From Ancistrus triradiatus (taxonomy: Eukaryota; Chordata; Actinopteri; Siluriformes; Loricariidae), in assembly GCA_025084515.1 (NCBI GenBank), contig JAJAGP010003171.1, positions 18,125-82,124 of the forward strand: a stretch of DNA of 64,000 bases, written 5' to 3'. The stretch's first letter is position 1. Each line of letters starts with the position of its first letter. A model generated the notes under the pieces. It had not been told where the DNA came from, ran no database searches, and saw only the letters and a list, made by a program, of their open reading frames with translations. The position numbers and the translations under genes are program-made. Below are positions 21,583-32,192 of this stretch, piece by piece.

Positions 21583-23180
21583 GATCCAGTGGCTGCATCC
21601 AGGCCGTCAGCAGATCCAGTGGCTGCATGCAGGCCATCAGCGGTTCAAGAGACCCTTCCAGAGATCGTCTCTCCCAAAGAGACCCGTCCAGAGACCGTCT
21701 CCTCCACGGAGACCCGTCCAGAGAACGTCTCCTCCACGGAGACCCGTCCAGAGAACGTCTCCTCCACGGAGACCCGTCCAGAGACCGTCTCCTCCACGGA
21801 GACCCGTCCAGAGACCGTCTCCTCCACGGAGACCCGTCCAGAGACCGTCTCCTCCACGGAGACCCGTCCAGAGACCGTCTCCTCCACGGAGACCCGTCCA
21901 GAGACCGTCTCCTCCACGGAGACCCTTCCAGAGACCGTCTCCTCCACGGAGACCCGTCCAGAGACCGTCTCCTCCACGGAGACCCGTCCAGAGACCGTCT
22001 CCTCCACGGAGACCCGTCCAGAGACCGTCTCCTCCACGGAGACCCGTCCAGAGACCGTCTCCTCCACGGAGACCCGTCCAGAGACCGTCTCCTCCACGGA
22101 GACCCGTCCAGAGACCGTCTCCTCCACGGAGACCCGTCCAGAGACCGTCTCCTCCACGGAGACCCGTCCAGAGACCGTCTCCTCCACGGAGACCCGTCCA
22201 GAGACCGTCTCCTCCACGGAGACCCGTCCAGAGACCGTCTCCTCCACGGAGACCCGTCCAGAGACCGTCTCCTCCACGGAGACCCGTCCAGAGACCCTCT
22301 CCAGCAGCTCGTCCACGACCCTGCTCTCCAGCAGCTCGTCCACGACCCTGCTCTCCAGCAGCTCGTCCACGACCCCGCTCTCCAGCAGCTCGTCCACGAC
22401 CCCGCTCTCCAGCAGCTCGTCCACGACCCCGCTCTCCAGCAGCTCGTCCACGACTCCGCTCGCCTGCCTCCAGTCGTCGACTCCGCTCGCCTGCCTCCAG
22501 TCCCGCTCGCCTGCCTCCAGTCGTCGACTCCGCTCGCCTGCCTCCAGTCGTCGACTCCGCTCGCCTGCCTCCAGTCGTCGACTCCGCTCGCCTGCCTCCA
22601 GTCCCGCTCGCCTGCCTCCAGTCGTCGACTCCGCTCGTCCGCCTCCAGTCGTCGACTCCGCTCGTCCGCCTCCTCTCGACGGCTCCGCTCGTCCGCCTCC
22701 TCTCGACGGCTCCGCTCGTCTGCCTCCAGCCGGCGACCTCTCGCTCCCCAGGCTCCAGCCGTCGGCGACCTCTCGCTCCCCAGGCTCCAGCCGTCGGCGA
22801 CCTCTCGCTCCCCAGGCTCCAGCCGTCGGCGACCTCGCTCCCCAGGCTCCAGCCGTCGGCGACCTCGCTCCCCAGGCTTCAGCCGTCGGCGACTCTGCTC
22901 TCCTGCCTCCCGTCGGCGACTCTGCTCTCCTGCCTCCCGTCGGCGACTCTGCTCTCCTGCCTCCAGTCGGCGACTCTGCTCTCCTGCCTCCCGTCGGTGA
23001 CTCTGCTCTTCTGCCTCCCGTCGTCGACTCCGCTCGCCAGCCTCTCGACGGCGCCTCCGTGTGCCAGCCGACCGACTGCTGGCAGTTCCCCCCTGGGATC
23101 CGCCCGGTGAGGAGACCGCCTGAAACGGAACTGTGCCCGGGGGTCCATCTTGGGAGTCCTAGCTCCGTCTCGGACTCCTT
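21583..23180 (+). repeat. Coding-length minisatellite array joined to the NLR exon
   Basis: After two 30-bp units (CAGCAGATCCAGTGGCTGCA...) come 21 near-identical 30-bp units (GAGACCGTCTCCTCCACGGA...) from 21661 to 22290. Then follow 27-bp units (CTCTCCAGCAGCTCGTCCAC...), more 27-bp units, and 33-bp units, all multiples of three. The array leads into the polypurine tract and LTR at 23181-23738, so it is probably the 3' part of a Gypsy element. In the NLR reading frame it codes SPPRRPVQR repeats (open 21503-23110). It is open in other frames as well, so the true coding frame is uncertain. Confidence 0.7.
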
Positions 23181-23738
23181 GGGGGGGGGGGGGGGGGCTC
23201 TGTCATGCGCCACGGCAGCGCGCGTCACCTCTGCCGTTACACGGACCAACCAGGAAGCCCCACCGCGATCGTTCTGATCGCGTTCAGCTGTGGGGCTGCC
23301 TTTAAAGGTGCGCCCGTGAGAGACGATTATTGATGTTGATGTTCCACGTCATTCGCGTCCCTACGCGCCTCGCCGCCTATCGTGTCTCTACGCGCCTCGC
23401 CGCCAATCGCGTCCCCACGCGCCCAGCTCCGTTCAGGTATAGCCCGTTTTGTTTACTTCCGTGTTTTGTTTAATTTCCACCTGTTTTGCGACCTTGGTCT
23501 AGTTTATGTTCCCTATCCATTTCCGTGTTCGTTTCATACCCGTTTTCCGGCTCCGGCTTAGTTTCTGTTCACACCCATTTCCGAGTTCATTTCATACCCG
23601 TTTCCGGCTGTGGCTCAGTTTATGTTCACACCCGTATTTCGGCCCTGCCTGTTGTCTGTTGCTTTTGTCATTAATAAAGACCCCTTTCGTTTGATACCTG
23701 CGTTCGTCTCCTCGTTCCTCTCGCCTCCTAGCGTTACA
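23181..23738 (+). mobile_element. Polypurine tract and 3' LTR of a Gypsy-type element
   Basis: A G17 tract (23181-23197) is followed by an LTR from TGTCATGCGCC at 23201 to TAGCGTTACA at 23738 (538 bp), with AATAAAG before its end. The 5' LTR and pol gene are not in the window, so the copy is incomplete or rearranged. Confidence 0.7.
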
Positions 23739-23774
23739 GCGAGGGTGACAGCTAAGCCTTTAATGAATATCCAG

Positions 23775-23930
23775 TAAGGTATTGGCTCCAAGGTCCAGAA
23801 TTCTCATCCACAACCACCATTCTTGGGTTCTTGAGCATGCCTTTAGCCCACAATTGCTTGGATTGTAAGACTGTATCATTTGTAAGTAATTATGGATAAG
23901 AATGTCTGCTAAATGGCTAAATGTTTTGTG
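23775..23930 (+). mobile_element. Degenerate SINE copy
   Basis: It matches the SINE body and tail (CAATTGCTTGGATTGTAAGA, TGTCTGCTAAATG) with many changes. The tRNA-like head is mostly gone. Confidence 0.6.
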
Positions 23931-24351
23931 GACTTAGAACGACAGATGCATGGCTCCAGGGCTGGAATGTGATGTATATTGGAAGGACAGATAAAAATGA
24001 TGATTGTGCAGGGAAGATCCATTTCCTCTGCTTTGCTGACACGTTTTGCTTAATTTTCATTGACCCCTCCCAGTTCTCTGTGTATGGACTGAGTCACCAG
24101 TACAATTGCAGTTTTCCCTAGGATTTCTGCTAAGTTTATGCGCTTAAGGTCACTGGACTGGACAGAGCAATACAGTCGGTCATCAGTGACTCGAGTTTGG
24201 CTGGGTTAGTGTTTTGGCTGTTTTTCATGTAGTCAGGTGACAGACGTTGCATCATCTTGAACAACGCTGACTTGATGGTCTCCAAGAGGTCCAGACGGAT
24301 TCTGACCATAATTTATCAGCCATTTTCTCCTATATATTAATATGGATGTAG

Positions 24352-24521
24352 GTACTGGACTATGGACCAGAAGGTCCACGGATTAAATCCCACCTCTGCC
24401 AAGCTGCCACTGCTGGGTGCTTGAGCATGACCCTTAACCTACAATTGCTTGGATTGCAAGACTGTGTCAATTTAAATCGCTCTGGATAAGGGCGTCTGCT
24501 AAATGCTGTAAATGTAAATGT
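24352..24521 (+). mobile_element. tRNA-derived SINE copy
   Basis: It runs from GGTACTGGACTATGGACCAG through CCAAGCTGCCACTGCTGGG to the tail CGCTCTGGATAAGGGCGTC and CTGTAAATGTAAATG. It is the same family as at 14996. Confidence 0.8.
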
Positions 24522-25690
24522 GCAAACTGTAAAATCTATGGTTTTCACTTTAGTATGGCAGTATTGATTCAGTGTTAACTGGAGTTGCATTGAAGAGGAC
24601 TTTCACTACGTAAACAAAGTATGTGTATTTTAAATTAGAATTTGTATGTGAAACCTTAGAAGTGAAGTCTAATTGTCTAATAATTGAATTAAATTACACT
24701 GGACTTTGATGAACACAAGTGATCATGAGTATTAATAATAGTAGCATTATTCAAAGGTTAAACAATAATGAACGTGGACTTGGAGCCAAATTAATTAAAT
24801 GTACATAAGTAATAGTAGCTTATTTAGTTATACTAGGATTACTTTATTTTGAGAGGAAAATTAAATTTTAGATTTAGGTAACGTGATTACGTAGGGACCA
24901 CCCTTAATTACAGCAGCTTTAGCCTTTTGTGGGTAATTGATCCATGTTTACATAGAGATAGCAGAATTACGTAAACTTAATAGAGATTAGCTCAAGCCAG
25001 TTCAAGTTACATAGAGGTATGCTCCAACATACAATGGTTGATGTTAGTTCACAGAATTCGTGTAAAAAGCTGCAAAGTTTCAGTATTTTCCAAGCACTGG
25101 TAATTATTCCCAATCCAGTTACTCAAGATTTGACCACCAGAGGGAGCCTGAGGGCTAACTGCCTTTATTCGGAAGGTAGCTAATTTTCCAGGTTAAAGCA
25201 CAGGGGCCAAATGCAACCCAAAGTCCTAGGTGCCTGCAGCGAAATTGGGAGCAAATGTTACATATGGCCATATTCAGAATCTTGCAAAAACCAGGCTACA
25301 TAAAGGTATTAGTATTAAGTACATACGCTATGCATGCACGAATAATTACATTTCAGTATTGCAACTTTAACAGATGGTACCTTTAATTCAGAGCACAGCT
25401 CATTAAATCAGTCCCAGGAGTCAGCACACAGTTACAATCATTGTAACTCAACCTTCTTGGCTCCACAACACAAAGCACTTAACACAATCAAACATGCTGA
25501 TGACACATACAAAGGTTTGCACCCACAAGTTTTAACCATCTAGAATTTGAATTGAGAATGCCATAAGTACGTTGAAAAGAAATATCACATTAACAGAAAT
25601 AATATCAACAATAATAAAAGGGTAACAGGATACACCATTGAGCTTTTAGTCGTGTTAATACAGAACTAAAGAATAAAAGAATGAGATGCT
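24522..25690. other. No gene recognised
   Basis: AT-rich spacer without credible ORFs or recognised repeats. One CTCF-like core lies at 25134-25147. Confidence 0.5.
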
Positions 25691-26842
25691 ATTTATTCTT
25701 CTGTAACCATTCTTTGGTAGAACGGCTTGTGTGCTTAGGGTCGCTGTCTTGGTGCATGACCCACCTTCTCTTGAGATTCAGTTCATGGACAGATGTCCTG
25801 ACATTTTCCTGTAGAATTCTGATATAATTCAGAATTCATTGTTCCATCAATGATGGCAAGCCGTCCTGCCCAGATGCAGCAAAACAGGCCCAAACCATGA
25901 TACTACCACCACCATGTTTCACAGATGGGATAAGGTTCTTATGCTGGAATGCATGGTGTTCCTTTTTCCAAACATTTTCTCCAAAGCTTTTCTTTTAAAC
26001 CAAAAAGTTCTATTTTGGTCTCATCCGTCCACAAAACATTCTTCCAATAGCCTTCTGGCTCGTCCACGTGATCTTTAGCAAACTGCAGACGAGCAGCAAT
26101 GTTCTTTTTGGAGAGCAGTGATTTTCTCCTCACAGCCCTGCCATGCACACCATTGTTGTTCAGTGTTCTTCTGATGGTGGACTCATGAACATTAACATTA
26201 GCCAATGTGAGAGAGGCCTTCAAGTGCTTAGAAGTTACCCTGGGGTCCTTTGTGACCTCACCAACTATTACATGCCTTGCTCTTGGAGTGATCTTTGTTG
26301 GTCGGCCACTCCTGGGGAGAGTAACAATGGTCTTGAATTTCCTCCATTTGTACACAATCTGTCTGACTGTGGATTGGTGGAGCCCAAACTCTTTAGAGAT
26401 GGTTTTGTAACCTTTTCCAGCCTGATGAGCATCAACAACTCTTTTTCTGAGCTCCTCAGAAATCTCCTTTGTTCGTGCCATGATACACTTCCACAAACGT
26501 GTTGTGAAGAGCAGACTTTGATAGATCCCTGTTCTTTAAATAAAACAGGGTTCCCCCTCACACCTGATTGGCATCCCATTGATTGAAAACACCTGACTCT
26601 AATTTCACCTTCAAATTAACTGCTAATCCTAGAGGTTCACAAACTTTTGCCACTCACTAATATGTAATATTGGATCAATTTCCTCAATAAATAACCAACT
26701 ATAATATTTTTGTCTCATTTGTTTAACTGGGTTCTCTTTATCCACTTTTAGGACTTGTGTGAAAATCTGATGATGTTTTAGGTCTTATTTATGCAGAAAT
26801 ATAGAAAATTCTAAAGGGTTCACAAACTTTCAAGCACCACTG
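25690..26842 (-). mobile_element. Tc1-like transposon (family D), truncated at the 3' end
   Basis: The right tip (…CAAGCACCACTG) ends at 26842 next to TA. The minus frame 26496-25939 encodes 185 residues of a Tc1 transposase: paired helix-turn-helix (ELRKRVVDAHQAGKGYKTIS), a GRPTK linker and the first catalytic block (VLWTDETKIELFG). It then breaks; the continuation to SVKHGGGSIMVWACF-like sequence lies at 25880-25935 in another frame. The left end is lost near 25690. Confidence 0.85.
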
Positions 26843-27189
26843 TAGCAAACCAGAAGCATGGCTCCAAGGCTGGGATGTGATGTATAGTGGAAGGACAGTT
26901 AAGGACATTTATGATTTTAAAGGTGGGGGTTGGTGGAGGGAAGATCCATTTAGCGAACCCCATTCCTTGGAAGAGGTTTTATTTAATTAATTTTATGACA
27001 CCTTAAGTTAAAGCACAATACTCCAGCAGATGGTTGAAGATAATCTATTGGCCTTGAGGAAGAACAAACAATACTTCCCACATTCCATTTTCACAGTGCT
27101 GTTTGGTGGAGATGATCTGCAGGGAGCATCGCTGCTCCTCAGTTCCAGAGGTCAGATTGAGGTCGATTAAAGTTAATTGTAGCTGGCAT

Positions 27190-28060
27190 CACTACAAACG
27201 GCTCTCCAATAAGCTGTTTGCTGATCCTACTACTGTATGCCATCTACACCCATGACTGTACCCCCACTCACTCCACCAATGCAATAATCAAATTTGCAGA
27301 TGACACCACCTTGGTCTCACAAATGAATGAGATGAAATGGCCTGAGGTCGAGGTGCAGTAACTGGCAGAGTGGTGTGCCAGGAAGAATGTGCAATAAGAG
27401 CATGGATTTGATCCCAGGGTCAGTGACCTGGGTCCGTTCTGTGTGGAGTCTGCATGTCCTCCCCAAAGACATGCATATGGTTAACTGATTATGCTAAATT
27501 GGCCCGATCTGAGTGTCTATATAGGACTAGTTTTGATGTAGCCTTGTGTCTGTCGTTACAATGGCCATTGATGTTGATAGCAATGATAAATAAAAACAGA
27601 AGTTAAATCAAACTCTCAACACCAGAAAGCTAAGGAAGTGGTCATGGATTTCACGTGGCACAAGGCAGACCCCTCTCCTTTCTACAAAAATGGAGACTGC
27701 ATGGACCACCCTCCAGTTCCTGAGGACTTAGATCTCAGAGAATCTCTTCCAGTCAGCAAATACAACAACAGTGTTAAGGAAGGCCCAGAATAGAGACTCC
27801 ACTTCTTGAGAGTACTCATAAGGAACTTATTGGAGGATTGGAGGCGGTTGATAACATTCTATTGCTCCATTATCGAGAACGTGCTGGCATTTTCCATCTC
27901 TGTATGCTATGCTGGCTGCGCAGCAACTGATAAGAAGCTGCAGAGAGCAATAAGATCAACAGTAAAGATAATGGCCTGTTCTTTGCCCTCTCTGGATGAC
28001 ATTATCAGCTCTTGAGAGTAAGGAAGATTATCTGTTTACAGCTCCAACTTGAACAACACC
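27190..28060 (+). mobile_element. Non-LTR retrotransposon fragment (RT C-terminal half)
   Basis: The translation shows LLLYAIYTHDCTPTHSTN and the catalytic FADDTTLVSQ, then a later frame (27806-28015) with LLEDWRRLITFYCSIIENVL and AGCAATDKK. These are the RT active site and thumb of a jockey/CR1-like LINE. Stops and frameshifts are frequent. Confidence 0.7.
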
Positions 28061-28069
28061 TGCTCAGCC

Positions 28070-29080
28070 TGCTTCCCTCAGGACTGAGGTACAGGAAAGG
28101 GCTGGGTAGCATTGAGGTTTTTCATACTGTTATTCCATCTTCAGATAATAACGTTATATATTGTATTACAGCGGTGTGAATGTACGATGGCACATTTTAA
28201 GTTAAATCAATCAGAACATCAAACATCTGTCACTGACCATTTCCACACAAAATAGGCAAAAGATAGCAAGCCATAGCAAAAATAACACAATATGCTTCTC
28301 GTGATATGATTTATTATTATTTACTAGGGTTTCGGCAAAACCATTCAAACTAACAAGAGTCTATGGGGGTGAACATTACTGGAATAATATTCAAAATAAT
28401 ATTCTTTCAGGGCAATTGGCAGGTGTTTAAAGGAGATGTGAAGACATGGATGGGGCTGTTAGCATCAGTAACTTTTTATGAAGAGAGACGAATTCGGAAC
28501 TAAAACAGTCTCCTTCTCCAGCACTGCTCAAAGCAAGTCTGGTTTATAGTGTGCTCCTAATGTATGCCTTTGAAACATGGTTGCCACAAATAAATAAATA
28601 ATCAAAACATTGTGCTGAAAGATGGAACACAGAATGGGAGGCAAAAAAACATTCTAATCTAACAGCCTCACAACACTGAATATAAACACAGAAACGTTTA
28701 TTGAACTGAGGTATTGAATGAACAAAAGCTTTTTTTCCGTGGGCTATCAGGACAATAAACACGCACATGGGAGATTAAATGTGGGAGAGTTGAGAGTTGT
28801 CTGCTTACAAATGTGCAATATACTATTTATGATGTGCCCTAAGAATTCAATATGATTTGATCAATACACTTACTTGCTTGTGCTGATTTACTTTTTAATT
28901 TGATACTATTGTGTTATTTATTTATGATTTGTCCGTGTCATTTTCATTGTCTGTTTTGTATACATGAATGCACTTTAATTCTGAAGCACTATCAGTTCTG
29001 TTGCATAGGTGTCTATACAATGCCGACAAAGGCTATTTTATCTTATCTTATCATATACTAGTGTTGTTTGATAATATGTG
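28070..29080. other. No gene recognised
   Basis: AT-rich spacer. A TATTTTATCTTATCTTATC tail at 29033-29051 may be the end of a LINE-like insertion. Confidence 0.4.
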
Positions 29081-29346
29081 AGTAAAGACACACACGCAAG
29101 GGAGACTTTTGGACTTTCTCAGACTCCCAGCCAATCAGATCACAGAGCTTGGAGATAACTTACCACAAGAGCTGACAGGTGTTCAGGATTGTACACTGTT
29201 GATTTGAAATGAATGGTGGGCATCAGCTAACCACCTGAAGTCAAGTACTGTTTGAGTGATCACAACTTCTTACTCTGGTGGATATCTGATCAAACTGGCT
29301 AAACAGGTAGTAAATCTCAAAGTTCAGGGTTTAGGAGTAAAACTCG
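29081..29346 (+). promoter_or_regulatory. Putative promoter and non-coding first exon of gene C
   Basis: A CCAAT box lies at 29131-29135. Unique sequence follows up to a strong donor (ACTCG followed by GTGAGTATC) at 29347. Part of it (from 29272) is duplicated at 39682 with its donor. The next exon, with the start codon, opens at 32141. No transcript supports it here, so the transcription start is inferred. Confidence 0.45.
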
Positions 29347-29544
29347 GTGAGTATCAGAACCTAAAGCTCTTATATGGAAATGTTATGAATCTGTACTTCA
29401 TTTAGTTTATAAAGTGATGTTTATCAGTGTGTGAACTGTCTGATGATGTGCTCTAAATATTAGATAAGAAGATCAGGTGCCACGTTGTTGAGAGAGAAAT
29501 TTTAAAGTTAACATGGTATTTAATGTAAAATTCAAATATATATA

Positions 29545-31471
29545 CAGTGGGGCAAAAAAGTATTTAGTCAGCAACTGATTGTGCAAGTTCTCCTACTTAG
29601 AAAGATGGCAGAGGTCTGTAAGTTTCATCATAGCTACACTTCAACTATGAGAGACAAAATAAGAAAAAAATCCAGGAAAATCACATTGTAGGATTTTTAA
29701 ATAATTTAATTGTAAATCATGGTGGAAAATAAGTATTGGGTCACCCCACAAACAAGCAAAGATTTTCTGGCTCTCACAGACCTGTAACTTCTTTAATAAG
29801 CTCTTCTGTCCTCCACTCATTACCTGTATCAATGACACCTGTTTGACCTCGTTATCTGTATAAAAGACACCTGTCCACAGCCTCAAACAGTCAGACTCCA
29901 AACTCACCATGCCCAAGACCAAAGAACTGTCGAAGGACACCAGGAAGAAAATTGTAGACCTGCACCAGGCTGGGAAGAGTGAATCTACAATAGGCAAGCA
30001 GGTTGGTGTGAATAAATCAACTGTGGGAGCAATTGTAAGAAAATGGGAAGACATACAAGACCATTGATAATCTCCCTCAATCTGGGGCTCCACGCAAGAT
30101 CTCATCCCGTGGGTCAAAATGATCATGAGAACGGTGAGCAAAAATCCCCAGAACTACACGGAGGGACCTGATGAATGACCTGCAGAGAGCTGGGACCAAA
30201 GTAACAAAGGCTACCATCAGTAACACACTACGCCGAGAGGGACTCAGATCCTGCAGTGCCAGGCGTGCCCCCTGCTTAAGCCAGTACATGTCCAGGCCCA
30301 TCTGAAGTTTGCCAGAGAGCATATGGATGATCCAGAAGAGGATTGGGAGAATATCATGTGGTCAGATGAAACCAAAATAGAACTTTTTGGTAAAAACTCA
30401 ACTCGTCATGTTTGGAGGAAGAAGAATGCTGAGTTGCATCCCAAGAACACCATACCTACTGTGAAGCATGGGGGTGGAAACATCATGCTTCGGGGCTGTT
30501 TTTCTGCAGAGGGGACAGGACGACTGATCCGAGTTAAGGGAAGAATGAACAGGCCATTGTCATGAAATGGATAAGCAGGGACATGGGAAACGGACGTAGG
30601 TGCAAGTGTGCTAGGTTTATCTACAGTGAACATGTTGAAATACACAAACAAACCACATAGAACTAAACAAAGACTGATAAGTAACACCACACACATCCAA
30701 CACATGAGACAGCTAACAAGGCTAATGCTAATACAAACAATACAAACAAACAACAGCAAGCTAACGTGACAAACAAAGATCTAACACTAAACATAGAACA
30801 CAGCTTAAACCTAAGACAACTATAAAATGCAAAGAACACAGAGGAACAGAGACCAGGATACAGATAGACAGGACAAACCAAAATGAAGGGGATGAGGACA
30901 GGAGTCAAGGACAACCACCATGTAAAGGTATAAAGCCAGACAAGGAAGTGCACAGGAAGCGGGGTATATATAGCATACAGACCAGCAGGTGGCTACAGCC
31001 CCACCTGCTGGGTGGGAAGCAGAAAGCAGGGGGAGCAAAACCTAATGGATGAAAGCTGAAGGCTTGTATCCTTGTTACAGCCATGTATCATGAGATGTTA
31101 AGCCAAAACCTCCCTCCATCAGTGAGAGCATTGAAGATGGAACGTGGCTGGGGCTTCCAGCATGACAATGATCCCAAACACACTGCTCGGGAAACGAAGG
31201 AGTGGCTCCGTAAAAAGCATTTCAAGGTCCTGGAGTGGCCTAGCCAGTCTCCAGACCTCAGCCTCATAGAAAATTTGTGGAGGGAGTTGCCCCAAAACAT
31301 CCCTGCTCTAGAGAAGATCTGCATGGAGGAATGGGCCAAAATACCAGCTACAGTGTGTGCTAACCTGCTGAAGACTTACAGGAAACGTTTGACCTTTGTC
31401 ATTGCCAACTAATGTTATGTTACAAAATATTGAGTTGAACTTTTGTTATTGACCAAATGCTTATTTTCAAC
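29545..31471 (+). mobile_element. Tc1-like transposon (family C), copy 1
   Basis: The left tip CAGTGGGGCAAAAAAGTA at 29545 follows TA. The + strand encodes a decayed transposase: N-terminal KTKELSKDTRKKIVDLHQAGKS, catalytic block DWENIMWSDETKIELFG (30323-30565), then after an inserted LTR (30558-31079) the part with FQHDNDPKHTARE and SQSPDLSLIENLWREL (31083-31412). The 3' end is lost near 31471. It lies in the first intron of gene C. Confidence 0.85.
30558..31079 (-). mobile_element. Solo LTR, 522 bp, with TSD GCCAT
   Basis: It runs from TGTCATG at 30558 to TTGTTACA at 31079. It is flanked by GCCAT at 30553-30557 and 31080-31084. It interrupts the transposase of the Tc1 copy at 29545, whose sequence resumes exactly after the duplication. 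Base bias (T-rich on minus) suggests minus orientation. Confidence 0.85.
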
Positions 31472-31511
31472 TCCCTCCACAAATGTTCTATGGATAAATA
31501 CACACTACAGG

Positions 31512-32067
31512 CTGATCCAACTTTGATGTAATGTCCTTAAAACAAGTCAAAATGAGGCTCAGTATTGTGTGTGGCCTCCAAGTGCCTCTATGACCTCCCT
31601 ACAATGCCTGGGCATGCTCCTGATGAGGTGGTGGATGGTCTCCTGAGGGATCTCCTCCCAGACCTGGACTAAAGCATCCACCAACTCCTGGACAGTCTGT
31701 GGTGCAACGTGACGTTGGTGGATGGAGTGAGACATGATGTCCCAGATGTGCTCAATCGGATTCAGGTCTGGGGAACGGGCGGGCCAGTCCATAGCTTCAA
31801 TGCCTTCATCACACTCCAGCCACATGAGGTCTAGCATTGTCCTGTATTAGGAGGATCCCAGGACCAACCGCACCAGCATATGGTCTCACAAGGGGTCTGA
31901 GGATCTCATCTCAGTACCTAATGGCAGTCAGGCTACCTCTGACAGGCACATGGAGGGCTGTGCGGTTTTCCAAAGAAATTTTCACCTGTTGTCTGTTCCA
32001 TTTGCAGAAGTTTGATTTACTTGATTTACTTGAAGTTTGATTTACTCCTTTATTTTTTTGAGCAGTG
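31512..32067 (-). mobile_element. Tc1-like transposon (family A), deleted copy
   Basis: The right tip TTTATTTTTTTGAGCAGTG ends at 32067. The minus frame 31837-31559 encodes the transposase C-terminus (MDWPARSPDLNPIEHIWDIM). The N-terminal half is missing. It ends about 75 bp before the first coding exon of gene C. Confidence 0.8.
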
Positions 32068-32140
32068 TGTATATGTGTATATATTTGTACTTACATTGTA
32101 AGAGTCCTGATATGTTTAACTATGTGTGGGTAAATTGCAG

Positions 32141-32192
32141 GAGTGGCCATGGCTTCCAAAACAAGTCACGAGGACATCAATATATATGAGAG
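32141..32192 (+). CDS. Gene C exon with start codon
   Basis: After acceptor AAATTGCAG the exon opens at 32141. The ATG at 32149 starts MASKTSHEDINIYE. The donor GTGAG follows 32192. Confidence 0.75.

Noticed and set aside
21661..22290. Regular 30-bp repeats as a CRISPR array
   Set aside because: The units are directly adjacent with no unique spacers, have coding-length periods and lead to an LTR; the genome is vertebrate.
21645..23249. Long minus-strand and alternative + frames over the repeat array as separate genes
   Set aside because: A GC-rich repeat with a period divisible by three is open in several frames at once; only the frame continuous with the NLR exon has a reason to be considered.
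26143..26586. + strand 147-aa ORF as a gene
   Set aside because: It is antisense to the Tc1 transposase encoded on the minus strand at 25939-26496.
29641..30322. Minus-strand ORFs over the Tc1 leader
   Set aside because: The same shadow frames occur at 40066-40326 in the sister copy; the real transposase is on the + strand.
30406..31038. Cys/Leu-rich minus ORFs as secreted or membrane proteins
   Set aside because: They lie within the solo LTR at 30558-31079, which has exact target duplications.
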